Below are positions 25,064-32,671 of a stretch of DNA of 36,922 nt, one piece after another. This DNA comes from Candidatus Aminicenantota bacterium. Lineage in GTDB: Bacteria; Acidobacteriota; Aminicenantia; UBA2199. Numbering within the stretch: position 1 is the stretch's first letter; the number at the start of each line of letters is the position of its first letter. Made by a program: the position numbers and the translations under genes. Under the pieces are notes generated by a model. It did not search any database. It was not told the DNA's origin and worked only from the letters and a program-made list of their open reading frames with translations. The stretch is from assembly GCA_026393775.1 (NCBI GenBank), contig JAPKZM010000269.1, positions 1-36,922 on the forward strand, in the 5' to 3' direction.

Positions 25064-25231
25064 AACATAGAGCAATGATTTGGAATTCGGCTTGGGCTTG
25101 TAATAAAAAAACAACCGCCTCAAGTGGACGGAAATTCAAATAATGACAAAAATTGGCATTTTTTGTGACTTTTTTTGGTAAATTCCGGGCGGTTAAAAAT
25201 TGAAATCGGCCTGCAGACAGGCGATTTTATT

Positions 25232-25247
25232 TGGCAGACAAATTGCT
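25232..25247 (+). promoter_or_regulatory. Sigma-54 (RpoN) -24/-12 promoter of the pilin gene
   Basis: TGGCA, then six bases, then TTGCT: both the -24 GG and the -12 GC elements are present at the canonical distance (consensus TGGCACG-N4-TTGCW). Transcription would start near 25258, about 21 bases before ATG 25279, leaving room for the AAGGAGG ribosome-binding site at 25266-25272. Pilin genes of Pseudomonas, Geobacter and Myxococcus are known to use sigma-54 with a PilR-type activator. The activator gene is not in the window. Confidence 0.75.
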
Positions 25248-25278
25248 TATAAAAAGTAGATCCTTAAGGAGGTTCTGA

Positions 25279-25734
25279 ATGAACAAGAAAGGTTTTACAT
25301 TGATTGAATTGCTGATCGTTGTGGCCATCATCGGTATCGTGGCCGCCATCGCGATTCCAAACCTGTTGGTCGCGTTGCAGAAAGGCAAGCAGAAAGCGAC
25401 GATGGGCGACATGAAGTCGGTCGGCACCGCCTTGGAAGTCTATACCACCGACAATTCGATGGTTCCCAATGCCGATCTCATCACTCTCAACACGGCCACC
25501 TATTTTATCCCCTTCTACATCAAGGTCCTGCCGTTGGTAGATTCCTGGGGAACGGCTTGGGATTATGCATCCGGGGCCACCCCCAGCGACCAGTATTCGG
25601 TCACCTCTTGGGGCCGTGACAAGGCAGCCGCAACGATTGGGACCATGTATCAAGTGACCAAAATTGGCGATTTCAACAACAACATCACCTTCTCCAATGG
25701 TCAGTTCACTCTCGGGCCGATAGTCAAAAAATAA
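25279..25734 (+). CDS. Type IV pilin-like / pseudopilin prepilin
   Basis: 151 residues. A class-III leader MNKKG is followed by FTLIELLIVVAIIGIVAAIA, with mature Phe1 and Glu5, so it would be cleaved and N-methylated by a PilD-type peptidase. The hydrophobic N-terminal helix is followed by a short globular domain. The segment LPLVDSWGTAWDYASG resembles the C-terminal motif of GspG-type pseudopilins, so a type II secretion major pseudopilin is an alternative to a pilus subunit. No other pilus or secretion gene is adjacent. It has its own sigma-54 promoter, a strong Shine-Dalgarno sequence and a strong terminator, so it can be expressed at high level independently, which favours a major structural subunit. 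Confidence 0.87.
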   Translation: MNKKGFTLIELLIVVAIIGIVAAIAIPNLLVALQKGKQKATMGDMKSVGTALEVYTTDNSMVPNADLITLNTATYFIPFYIKVLPLVDSWGTAWDYASGATPSDQYSVTSWGRDKAAATIGTMYQVTKIGDFNNNITFSNGQFTLGPIVKK

Positions 25735-25757
25735 TCGCGTCCCGTTCTTTTTTCACA

Positions 25758-25792
25758 AGCGGCTGGAAGTTTTTTCCAGCCGCTTTTTTTTT
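25758..25792 (+). terminator. Rho-independent terminator after the pilin gene
   Basis: A perfect 11-pair GC-rich stem (25758-25768 with 25774-25784, AGCGGCTGGAA) and a 5-base loop are followed by a run of nine T (25784-25792). It begins 23 bases after the pilin stop and should end most transcripts there. Confidence 0.92.
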
Positions 25793-25880
25793 ACTGCTGA
25801 ATTACTCGGTCAGCGGGGTCAAGTATTTATTTTTCCTGCGCCTGGCTTATTTTTTATTCCTTTTCCTTTTAGCCGCTTTT

Positions 25881-27197
25881 TTGAGCCGCTTCCGGCTGCA
25901 TGACATCCTGGCGCCGCTGAGCGGCGGCATTGCCTTGATCGTCTTCGTGTACGGGCTCATCCAGAAATTTTTTATTTTCCCCTGGATCCTGATGCAATCC
26001 GGCTGGGACATATCGCCTTATTCAATGGCGTTGCGCAAGCAGGTCGCGTCGGGGCGCATTTTCGCCATCTTTCCCTTGCCGACATTGTACGCCATGGTCT
26101 GCGGTTTGCTGCTGATTTGTGTCACACACTATTTTTTTAAGGCCAGCGGCTGGCGCAAAGGATACTGGGCCGTCCTGTTCCTGCTGGGCGGGGCCAACCT
26201 GTTTTTTACCCAGTCGTTCGGCGGCATCATTTTCTTTACCGTCGGCGTGCTGTTTTACCTTTTCGTCTCCGGCATATTCAAGATCAAGTACCTGGCCCCC
26301 CTGCTCATGGTCCTGGCCCTGCTTTTTTCCCTGGTCGTGGCCATGCGCTTCTCCGAGGCCCGGGAATTGAAGCCCATTACGTTGCGTTTTGCCAACTGGC
26401 TCCAGGCCGGGCGAGTCATCGCCACGGCGCCGCTGCTGGGCACCGGCTTGGGCAATTATGAAACGGCCGTGCCGGCGCAGGTTTATCCGGGCGAACCCGC
26501 TTCCATATATGCCCATAACTTTTTTTTGCAGCTGACGGCTGAAATCGGTGTCCCCTGGCTGCTTCTCCTGCTGTTGCTCGCCGTGCCCTGGCTGAAGAAC
26601 AATTGCCGCAAGATTCTGCTACGTGAAAATGCCCTTTTTACCGCCCTCTGCATCCTGATTCTGTTCTTCAATCTTTTCGATGTGGGTAATTACTTCTTCG
26701 CGGCCGGGATAGGTTTTGCCGTCGCGTTCTCGCAGCTGTTCGATTTGAGCGGCCGCACGCGTTGGCTCTATTTTTGGCCGGTGGCTGTTTTAGCCGTCGT
26801 GCTGCTGGTCAATGAGATCGGCATTGACCGGCAAAAGACGGCTGATCTATGGCTGGTCCGCAAAGAGCTCGACAAGGCGGAACGCGGCTATCGCCGGGCT
26901 CTGCGCATCAACCCCTATTCGTACCGGGCCTGGCAGGGCTTGGCCGTTATTGCCCAGAAAAAAGGTGACTCCGCCGCGGCGGAGCGGATTTACGGAAAAA
27001 TCCTGGCCATATATCCTGGACAGGCTTATGCCAATTTCATGTTCTCGCAAGCCGCTTTCCGGCGGGAAGCCTATCTGACCGCCCTGGTTTACGCCAGACG
27101 GGCGGCGGAGGCGAACAAAAAAAATCATGAATACCAGAGGTGGCATGAATTTATTAAAACCCATCTTGCGGATCGGCTCCCGCTTTCAGGAAATTGA
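25881..27197 (+). CDS. O-antigen ligase/polymerase (Wzy_C) family protein with TPR-like tail; 5' end apparently missing
   Basis: 438 residues from TTG 25881, the only canonical start codon between the pilin stop and this point in frame. About nine membrane segments come before a periplasmic loop with RFANWLQAGRVI, PLLGTGLGNYE and YAHNFFLQLTAEIG (His212), the conserved Wzy_C signature of O-antigen ligases, polymerases and PglL/TfpO oligosaccharyltransferases. Residues about 315-410 form TPR-like helices (RGYRRALRINPYSYRAWQGLA). Coding character continues upstream of the TTG (LRLAYFLFLFLLAAF, from about 25836), right up to the pilin terminator, and no Shine-Dalgarno sequence precedes the TTG. 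The gene thus seems to lack roughly two N-terminal helices and may be a 5'-truncated remnant. Confidence 0.72.
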   Translation: MSRFRLHDILAPLSGGIALIVFVYGLIQKFFIFPWILMQSGWDISPYSMALRKQVASGRIFAIFPLPTLYAMVCGLLLICVTHYFFKASGWRKGYWAVLFLLGGANLFFTQSFGGIIFFTVGVLFYLFVSGIFKIKYLAPLLMVLALLFSLVVAMRFSEARELKPITLRFANWLQAGRVIATAPLLGTGLGNYETAVPAQVYPGEPASIYAHNFFLQLTAEIGVPWLLLLLLLAVPWLKNNCRKILLRENALFTALCILILFFNLFDVGNYFFAAGIGFAVAFSQLFDLSGRTRWLYFWPVAVLAVVLLVNEIGIDRQKTADLWLVRKELDKAERGYRRALRINPYSYRAWQGLAVIAQKKGDSAAAERIYGKILAIYPGQAYANFMFSQAAFRREAYLTALVYARRAAEANKKNHEYQRWHEFIKTHLADRLPLSGN

Positions 27198-28977
27198 ATT
27201 TTCGGTTCTCCTGGCCTGGGCATTGCTCTTCCCGGCCAAGCAATCCTACCTCTATTATTTCGGCTTCACCGCGCTGCTGGTTTTGTTCTCCCTGAAAAAA
27301 ATCTTCGCCCTGAAAAATATTTCCTTCATGCGCGTTTCGGTGTTCTTGTTGTTGTTCAATGCCCTGTTGATTGGGTGCACTTTTTTTTCCCCTCAACCCG
27401 GCAAATCGCTCTTGTTCGTCTGCGACATTTTCCTGCTTTCGTTTTGGTTTTTTCTGTTCGACATAGAAAAGATCGACGTGAGCCGCTACTTGCGTTTGCT
27501 GGCCTACGTCATATCGATCGCTTCCCTGGCGATCGTCATTTTATTCGCATGGCAAACCGGCCGCAATCCGCTGGGGACGGTTTTTAAAAATCCAATCCTG
27601 CAGGGCATCGCGGCGGCGCTGGCCGCCCTGTTCTTTCTCCATGCCCTCTTGCAGAAATTCGCAGCCAGCGACCTGGCGCTGCTGCTCATCAACACGGGGG
27701 CGGTGATCGTCAGCGCTTCCAAGGCCGCTGCCCTTGGCTTGGCATTGTTCTCAGCCGCCCTGATCATAGCCAGGAAAAGGAGATGGCTGATCTTTTTCCT
27801 TGGGCTCGTGCTCTTGCTGGCGCTGGTTCCCAATCCTCTGCGGCGTATGGTCGGCCATTCGTTGGAGCATGATCCCTATGTGTTGAATCGCCTCGACATC
27901 TGGAACATGTCGGCCCGCATGTTCCGCGCCAATCCCTGGACCGGCATCGGGCCCGACCTGTTCAGCGAGGCGGCCAGGCGTTTTAACTTTCCCCAGGAAA
28001 AAGGCCCGGCCCGCTATGCCAAACTGCCCGAATCACCGCACAGTGATTATTGGAAGGTGATCGTCGAGACCGGCCTGGCCGGCTTGATCTTTGTCCTGTT
28101 GTTTCTGTTTTTCACCATCCGCTGTATGCTGGCGCCGCCCTGGTTCGACCTGCCCAAGGTGTTGTTGGCCTTTCTGTTGCTGCAGATGCTGTTTTTCAAC
28201 TTCATTTTCAATATTTTTTTCCTGTCGGTCATGCTTTTCCTGCTGTATGCTTTTTTTTGGCGGCGTTTGTTTTTTGTTTTGCTGACTCCCGCTTTCAAGG
28301 TTTTTTTGTCGGGATTACTGGTTTTGGTTTTTATCCTTTTTTATTTGTTGCCTTTTTGCGCTGACCGTATGCTGCAAACAGCAGCCGTGGAAAAAGACAT
28401 TGTCCGGCGTTTCGCCTTGTTGAACCATGCCGCTCTCTTCAGTCCGCTGGATGAACGAGTACTCGTGGCGCGCGCTCAGACTCTACGCGGGTTTTTCAAA
28501 GCTTCAGGCAGCCTGGAGGCGTGGGTGGCGGCCTGGGAAGATCTGCGTTCCGCCCAAAGAATAAACCGCAACAGCAGCGAGGCTTGCGTTTTAGAAGCGG
28601 CGTTATTCGGGGATATCCTGGAAAAAAGGATCACGTACTCCGCTCTGGCGGAGGAAATGCTGGCTCCGCTGCGCCGGGCCCAAGAGCTCGAGCCGTTCAA
28701 CCCTTTCTTACGCTTGCAGCAAGCGATGATTTTAAACGAGTTTGACCGCCTTCCGGAGGCGCGAAGCCTGGCGAGTGACGCCCTGGACCTGGAACCGGAC
28801 TACGTCGCGGCCCTGTTCTTCGTGCGGCGCCTGGAAGGTTCTCCGCAGGGGGACGCCACTTTCCAGAGGCGCATCGCGCGGATTCAAGCCAAAGCGGAAA
28901 CCTTGCGGGTCCAACCCGGCTCTTATCTTTACGATCTGTTCCGCTTGCCGGCGGGCGCAGGCAGCGCTGGGCGCTGA
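27145..28977 (+). CDS. O-antigen ligase/polymerase (Wzy_C) family protein with C-terminal TPR-like region
   Basis: 610 residues from ATG 27145, preceded by GAGGTGG; the in-frame ATG at 27127 (six residues longer) lies upstream of that site. It has about 11 membrane segments. The Wzy_C loop contains RLDIWNMSARMF, NPWTGIGPDLFSEA and SPHSDYWKVIVETG (His299), the residues expected for the active loop. After the last helix, residues about 380-600 are helical with TPR-like periodicity (SLASDALDLEPDYVAALF). The family joins lipid-linked glycans to lipid A core, to one another, or to protein. It overlaps the preceding related gene by 53 bases and its TGA abuts the convergent DUF1573 stop at 28978. 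Confidence 0.83.
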   Translation: MNLLKPILRIGSRFQEIEFSVLLAWALLFPAKQSYLYYFGFTALLVLFSLKKIFALKNISFMRVSVFLLLFNALLIGCTFFSPQPGKSLLFVCDIFLLSFWFFLFDIEKIDVSRYLRLLAYVISIASLAIVILFAWQTGRNPLGTVFKNPILQGIAAALAALFFLHALLQKFAASDLALLLINTGAVIVSASKAAALGLALFSAALIIARKRRWLIFFLGLVLLLALVPNPLRRMVGHSLEHDPYVLNRLDIWNMSARMFRANPWTGIGPDLFSEAARRFNFPQEKGPARYAKLPESPHSDYWKVIVETGLAGLIFVLLFLFFTIRCMLAPPWFDLPKVLLAFLLLQMLFFNFIFNIFFLSVMLFLLYAFFWRRLFFVLLTPAFKVFLSGLLVLVFILFYLLPFCADRMLQTAAVEKDIVRRFALLNHAALFSPLDERVLVARAQTLRGFFKASGSLEAWVAAWEDLRSAQRINRNSSEACVLEAALFGDILEKRITYSALAEEMLAPLRRAQELEPFNPFLRLQQAMILNEFDRLPEARSLASDALDLEPDYVAALFFVRRLEGSPQGDATFQRRIARIQAKAETLRVQPGSYLYDLFRLPAGAGSAGR

Positions 28978-29658
28978 TCAGTCGCTTTCAGCTTCCAAAC
29001 GGATGAAAATATAGGGATTGCGATAGTCGTTGGTACGAATCTTGACCAGGTTGTTGAAAGCTCCTTTGGCGAACGGGGTGAAATTGAGGGTGATCTCGGT
29101 GGTCTTCTTGGCGCCCACCAGATTGGTTTTGAACTGCAGGGAGACCTCCGGGCTGCAGCTGACCTCGATGATACGCAAATCATTGGTCCCGCTGTTGCTC
29201 AGATTGAGCTTGCGGGTGTAGGTTTTGCCGACTGCCACTGCGGTAAAATCGATGCGCTCCGGCTTGAGGTCGGCCTGGGCGAAATCCTTGATGAGCACGG
29301 TGCCGCTGAAGGTCAGGCGGACTTCGGCGGTTTCGGCGTCATTGCTGGTCACGGTGATGGTCTTGATGACCTTGCCGTTATAGCCGCTGGTATTGAATTT
29401 GCTCGCGATGGTACCCTTTTCGCCGGCTTTGTATTCCTTCTTGGCCAATCCGGCTGTGGTGCAGCCGCAGGAAGGGACGATATTCTTAATGATCAGGAGG
29501 TCGGAACCCGCGTTTTCAAATTCAAAATTGACGTCCACCATCTGGCCGCTTTCCACTTCGCCAAAATCAACAAACATGCTTTTAAATTTAATCACCGGCT
29601 TGGCGAACATCTGCACTGACGCCAGCAGGATAGACAGTCCCAGTATGCACTTTTTCAT
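28978..29658 (-). CDS. DUF1573-domain exported protein
   Basis: 226 residues from ATG 29658, which has GGGAGG five bases upstream and overlaps the lpxD stop as ATGA; the frame extends four codons further (29670) but that start lacks support. A signal peptide (MKKCILGLSILLASVQMFA) precedes an Ig-like domain with FVDFGEVESGQMVDVNFEFEN and PSCGCTT, the DUF1573 hallmark. A second similar Ig-like unit covers about 130-226. The role of DUF1573 is not established; such proteins are exported and common in diderms. Its neighbours lpxD and YihY/BrkB suggest an envelope role. Confidence 0.85.
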   Translation of the reverse strand: MKKCILGLSILLASVQMFAKPVIKFKSMFVDFGEVESGQMVDVNFEFENAGSDLLIIKNIVPSCGCTTAGLAKKEYKAGEKGTIASKFNTSGYNGKVIKTITVTSNDAETAEVRLTFSGTVLIKDFAQADLKPERIDFTAVAVGKTYTRKLNLSNSGTNDLRIIEVSCSPEVSLQFKTNLVGAKKTTEITLNFTPFAKGAFNNLVKIRTNDYRNPYIFIRLEAESD

Positions 29659-30677
29659 TTTGCCTCCCATTCTTTGATCTTGGCCTCTATTTTCTGCAGT
29701 CTTTCTTTCCAGGCGCCGAGGTTCCTCAGCAGGACCATGCTTTTTCTCCAGGCGCTGATTTCCTGGTGGGGAATGCCGGCAACGATCATTTTGCTTTTGA
29801 TCGATCCGCTGACGCCGCTCTTGGCGGCGATCATGACACCGTCGGCGATTTTAACATGGTCGGCGATTCCCACCTGGCCGCCCATGACCACTTGGGCGCC
29901 GATTTCGGTGGAACCGGAAATGCCGGTCTGCGAAGAAATGACCGTATTTTTGCCGATGCGGACATTGTGCCCGATTTGGACCAGGTTGTCCAGCTTCGTA
30001 TTTTCGGCCAGGGCAGTTTCCTCGATGGTCGAGCGGTCGATGCACGTATTGGCCCCGATTTCGCAGCCGGAGGCGATAAGCACCTTGCCTTTTTGCGGGA
30101 TTTTTACCGGCGCCCCGTCCAGGCCATGGCCGTAGCCGAAACCGTCGGCGCCGATGACGGCTCCAGGATGAATGATCACCCGGTCGCCGATTTCCACGTT
30201 TTCGCGGATGACGACCCGGGAATAGATCAGGCAATCGCGGCCGATCGTGACGTCGCGGTAGATGACCACTCCAGCGTGGATTTCCGTGTTTTCGCCGATC
30301 CGGCTGTTTTCGCCGACATAGGAGAAGGGGCCGATGCGGACATTCTTCTCCAGCCGGGCCTTTTCCGAAATGCTGGCGTTGGCGGCGATGCCCGAGCAGA
30401 AAGGCCGCTGCGGATGAAAGAAATCCAGCAGCCTGGCGAAAGCCAGCTGGGGATCGGCGACCAGCACCCGGTTCGGGTAGTTATAGGAACTATCGGCGGC
30501 TACGATCAGTGCTCCGGCGTGGATCATCGACAGGTCCACATCTTCCTTGTCCTTGGCGATGAAAGCGATTTCATCGGCAGTGGCTTTTTTCAAGGACTGG
30601 ATGCCGTTGATCTCGAGGTCGGGATCTCCGTGCAGCTGGCCGGAAACGAGCTCAGTGATCTTTTTTAGGTTTGGCAT
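29655..30677 (-). CDS. lpxD: UDP-3-O-acylglucosamine N-acyltransferase LpxD
   Basis: Third enzyme of lipid A synthesis; adds the N-linked 3-hydroxyacyl chain from acyl-ACP. It has 340 residues, the normal length. The N-terminal uridine-binding domain (1-95) includes DEIAFIAKDK and the LVADPQLAFARLLDFF segment. A left-handed beta-helix of hexapeptide repeats follows (about 97-310), with HPGAVIGADGFGYG, the catalytic QIGHN (His237) and SGSTEIGAQV. A short C-terminal helix (WKERLQKIEAKIKEWE) completes the trimer-forming region. AAGAGG lies four bases upstream of the ATG. The first 26 bases overlap the YihY-like gene. Confidence 0.96.
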   Translation of the reverse strand: MPNLKKITELVSGQLHGDPDLEINGIQSLKKATADEIAFIAKDKEDVDLSMIHAGALIVAADSSYNYPNRVLVADPQLAFARLLDFFHPQRPFCSGIAANASISEKARLEKNVRIGPFSYVGENSRIGENTEIHAGVVIYRDVTIGRDCLIYSRVVIRENVEIGDRVIIHPGAVIGADGFGYGHGLDGAPVKIPQKGKVLIASGCEIGANTCIDRSTIEETALAENTKLDNLVQIGHNVRIGKNTVISSQTGISGSTEIGAQVVMGGQVGIADHVKIADGVMIAAKSGVSGSIKSKMIVAGIPHQEISAWRKSMVLLRNLGAWKERLQKIEAKIKEWEAK

Positions 30678-31539
30678 TTTCCTCTTTGTCCAGCAGAAAG
30701 GTGAATTTCGCTCCGTAGAGCATGATGCCCATGGTCATCTCCATCCAGAATCCGAAAAGGATGATGGCCACGATGGGGCTCTCTATTTTACGCAGCACCG
30801 ATACGTGGATCAGGTAATAGGTATAGGCCCTTTTAATTAACTCCCACAGCAGGGCCGAAAAGACCGCGGCGATCAGGGCGGCGCCCGCCTTGATTTTCTT
30901 TTCCGGAATCCATTTGAACAGGATGAAAAAAAACAAAAAAGTGACCAGGAAGGGGAGAACGATTCTGACCAGCAAGTTGTCGATGGAAAGGACGAAAGCC
31001 GGGTCGATGTATTTTTTAAAAAAGGGGTTTTCCGCCGCCAGGGTATTGATGGTGGAAATCAGGCCGGTGAACAGGAACGAAAAAACGATCAGGATGCCGG
31101 CAATCATCAGCAAGCCGATCTCCTTGATCCTCCTGAGCAGGATGCCGTGCCTGATCTTGATGAAGAACATGTCGTTGATGTAATGGATCATTTTATTGAA
31201 GACCTGGATGCCCACAAACAGGAATACGGCCAACCCGATCAGGCCCAGATCCTCTACCTGGGCGGCCAATTCGCCGGCTTTCTGGAAAAAAATAGGGGCT
31301 ATTTTCGAAAAAAACTCGGGAGAGAACGGGTACATGTTTTTCACGGCGTTGCCTGGGTCGCCGATGAACTTGTTGAAAAGGAATGAAAAAAAAATCAGCA
31401 GGAAAAACGATGAAAAAATCGAGTAATAGGCGAGGATGGATGATTTGTCGATCCCGTTCTCGCTCAAAAAATATTTAAGGGCCAGCCAGCCGTTCTTGAC
31501 GACATGAACCGGCGCTAAAGCATGGTCTCGTTTTTTCAT
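30652..31539 (-). CDS. YihY/BrkB family inner-membrane protein
   Basis: 295 residues with six hydrophobic segments. The YihY/UPF0761 pattern is visible: LAYYSIFSSFFLLIFF in the first helix region, HYINDMFFIKIRHGILLRRIKEIG, then PEKKIKAGAALIAAVFSALLWELIKRAYTYYL, and a last helix with IVAIILFGFWMEMTMGIMLYGAKFTFLL. The family was once called RNase BN by mistake; its function is unproven, with transport proposed. It is 45 bases downstream of atpE and overlaps lpxD by 26 bases, so it may link the ATPase and lipid A genes in one transcript. No clear Shine-Dalgarno sequence is seen at ATG 31539. Confidence 0.86.
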   Translation of the reverse strand: MKKRDHALAPVHVVKNGWLALKYFLSENGIDKSSILAYYSIFSSFFLLIFFSFLFNKFIGDPGNAVKNMYPFSPEFFSKIAPIFFQKAGELAAQVEDLGLIGLAVFLFVGIQVFNKMIHYINDMFFIKIRHGILLRRIKEIGLLMIAGILIVFSFLFTGLISTINTLAAENPFFKKYIDPAFVLSIDNLLVRIVLPFLVTFLFFFILFKWIPEKKIKAGAALIAAVFSALLWELIKRAYTYYLIHVSVLRKIESPIVAIILFGFWMEMTMGIMLYGAKFTFLLDKEENAKPKKDH

Positions 31540-31584
31540 TGGCAGAAACGGGGGGAAGCGTACCGCATTCTCCCGGTTTAATGG

Positions 31585-31929
31585 CTATTTTACGACGGTG
31601 TAATTACCCCATTTGACGAAGAAAAGAATCAGGTCGATCAGCAGAACGTAAATGACCAGGGATTCCATCAGGGCCAGGGCGATGATCAGCATGCCGCGAA
31701 TCGAATCGGCCGCGGCCGGGTTGCGGGCGATGTTGTCCGCGGCGGAGCGGAACGCCCGCGATTGGCTGGTAATGCCCACGATGGCCGCCACGACCAAGCA
31801 GAGGCTGCCGATGAGGGTGGTCCAGAAAAACATCGATGACGTGATCCCGGGCTGTTCTGCGCCCTGGGCGGGGAGTGCCGAGGCCATGATGAGCAGTCCC
31901 AAAAAGATCAGAAGCGGTTTTTTTCTCAT
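31585..31929 (-). CDS. atpE: F-type ATP synthase F0 subunit c, with signal-like N-terminus and Na+-type residues
   Basis: 114 residues from ATG 31929. GAGGAGG lies nine bases upstream of it and inside the frame of the longer start (31947), so the shorter start is correct. MRKKPLLIFLGLLIMASALPAQGA is a signal-peptide-like extension before the two-helix hairpin. Helix 1 carries Gln56; the loop is ARNPAA; helix 2 carries the ion-binding Glu89 followed by Ser90 and Tyr94 (LMESLVIY). Aligned by hand with the Ilyobacter tartaricus c subunit, Gln32, Glu65, Ser66 and Tyr70 are all matched while Thr67 is Leu, which favours Na+ binding. An extra Asp99 occurs ten residues after Glu89 inside helix 2. Confidence 0.93.
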   Translation of the reverse strand: MRKKPLLIFLGLLIMASALPAQGAEQPGITSSMFFWTTLIGSLCLVVAAIVGITSQSRAFRSAADNIARNPAAADSIRGMLIIALALMESLVIYVLLIDLILFFVKWGNYTVVK

Positions 31930-31954
31930 TTCGTATATCCTCCTCATTGTTTTT

Positions 31955-32671
31955 TTAATGTTCGCTAGCCATGGCGCCGGCGAGGTACACCGACGCCAGC
32001 ATGATAAAAATATAGGCCTGCAACAGTGAAGTGAAAATGGCTAAGGCCATCATCGGCAGCGGAGCGATAAAAGAGACTAGATATGTTGTGATAATGATGA
32101 TAACCATATCCTCACCGTAAATATTACAGAAAAGCCTGACCGTCAGAGACAACGGCCGGGAAAATTGGGAAATAATTTCAATAGGAGCAAATAGCCAGGA
32201 CAACCACCAGGCCGGGCCGGTGAACGTTTTCAGATATCCGAAAAAACCGTGTTTTTTCACTCCCTGGGCATGATAATAAAGAAAAGTGAATATAGCACAG
32301 CCGGCGGGAACGTTTATGTTGGATGTGGGGGAGCTCATTTCCGGGAAAAGCCCGATCAGGTTGGCCAAAGCGATGAACAGACCCAGCGTGCCCAGGGCGG
32401 GGATGAATTTCCGGCCATCGGGTCCGATGGTGTCGTCGACGTGGTTCCTGAGAAACAGGTAGAGCGTTTCCAGCAGCGTTTGCATTTTTTTTGGAAACAG
32501 GGACAGGTTCCTGACCGTGAGCTTGAAAAAAATAACCAGGATCACGGTGACGATCAAGGCCATGATCAGGTGGGTGGGCAGGGGGTCAGCGTGCAGACGG
32601 AAACCCAGCGCCTGGGCGATAAAGCGGATCAGGCGGTTGATCAGGCTGGCGACCAGGGGATTATGTTCCAT
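31955..32671 (-). CDS. atpB: F-type ATP synthase F0 subunit a
   Basis: 238 residues with five to six membrane helices. The stator channel helix contains EIISQFSRPLSLTVRLFCNIYGED, where Arg179 is the essential arginine (Arg210 in E. coli) facing the c ring. FIPALGTLGLFIALANLIGLFPEMSSPTSNIN is the conserved central region of subunit a. The N-terminus overlaps the AtpI-like gene by 11 bases, and the stop is 25 bases before atpE. No atpF (b) or F1 gene follows in the window. Confidence 0.95.
   Translation of the reverse strand: MEHNPLVASLINRLIRFIAQALGFRLHADPLPTHLIMALIVTVILVIFFKLTVRNLSLFPKKMQTLLETLYLFLRNHVDDTIGPDGRKFIPALGTLGLFIALANLIGLFPEMSSPTSNINVPAGCAIFTFLYYHAQGVKKHGFFGYLKTFTGPAWWLSWLFAPIEIISQFSRPLSLTVRLFCNIYGEDMVIIIITTYLVSFIAPLPMMALAIFTSLLQAYIFIMLASVYLAGAMASEH

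Larger units (their letters stand above)
24885..25278. other. 394-base intergenic regulatory region between glycan operon and pilin
   Basis: No coding signal was found here. It holds the Shine-Dalgarno sequence and a candidate promoter for the minus-strand glycan operon, a tRNA T-arm-like hairpin (25047-25063), an AT-rich hairpin (about 25146-25166), a near-consensus sigma-54 promoter (25232-25247) and the strong Shine-Dalgarno sequence AAGGAGG (25266-25272) of the pilin gene. Composition is more AT-rich than the flanking genes. Confidence 0.7.

Noticed and set aside
25155..25170. A second sigma-54 promoter (TGGCAT-N5-GTGA)
   Set aside because: The -12 GC is replaced by GA and the site is about 110 bases from the start codon; the site at 25232 is far better.
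25113..25194. AACCGCC/GGCGGTT inverted repeat before the pilin gene
   Set aside because: Seven-base arms with a 68-base gap are expected by chance at this length.
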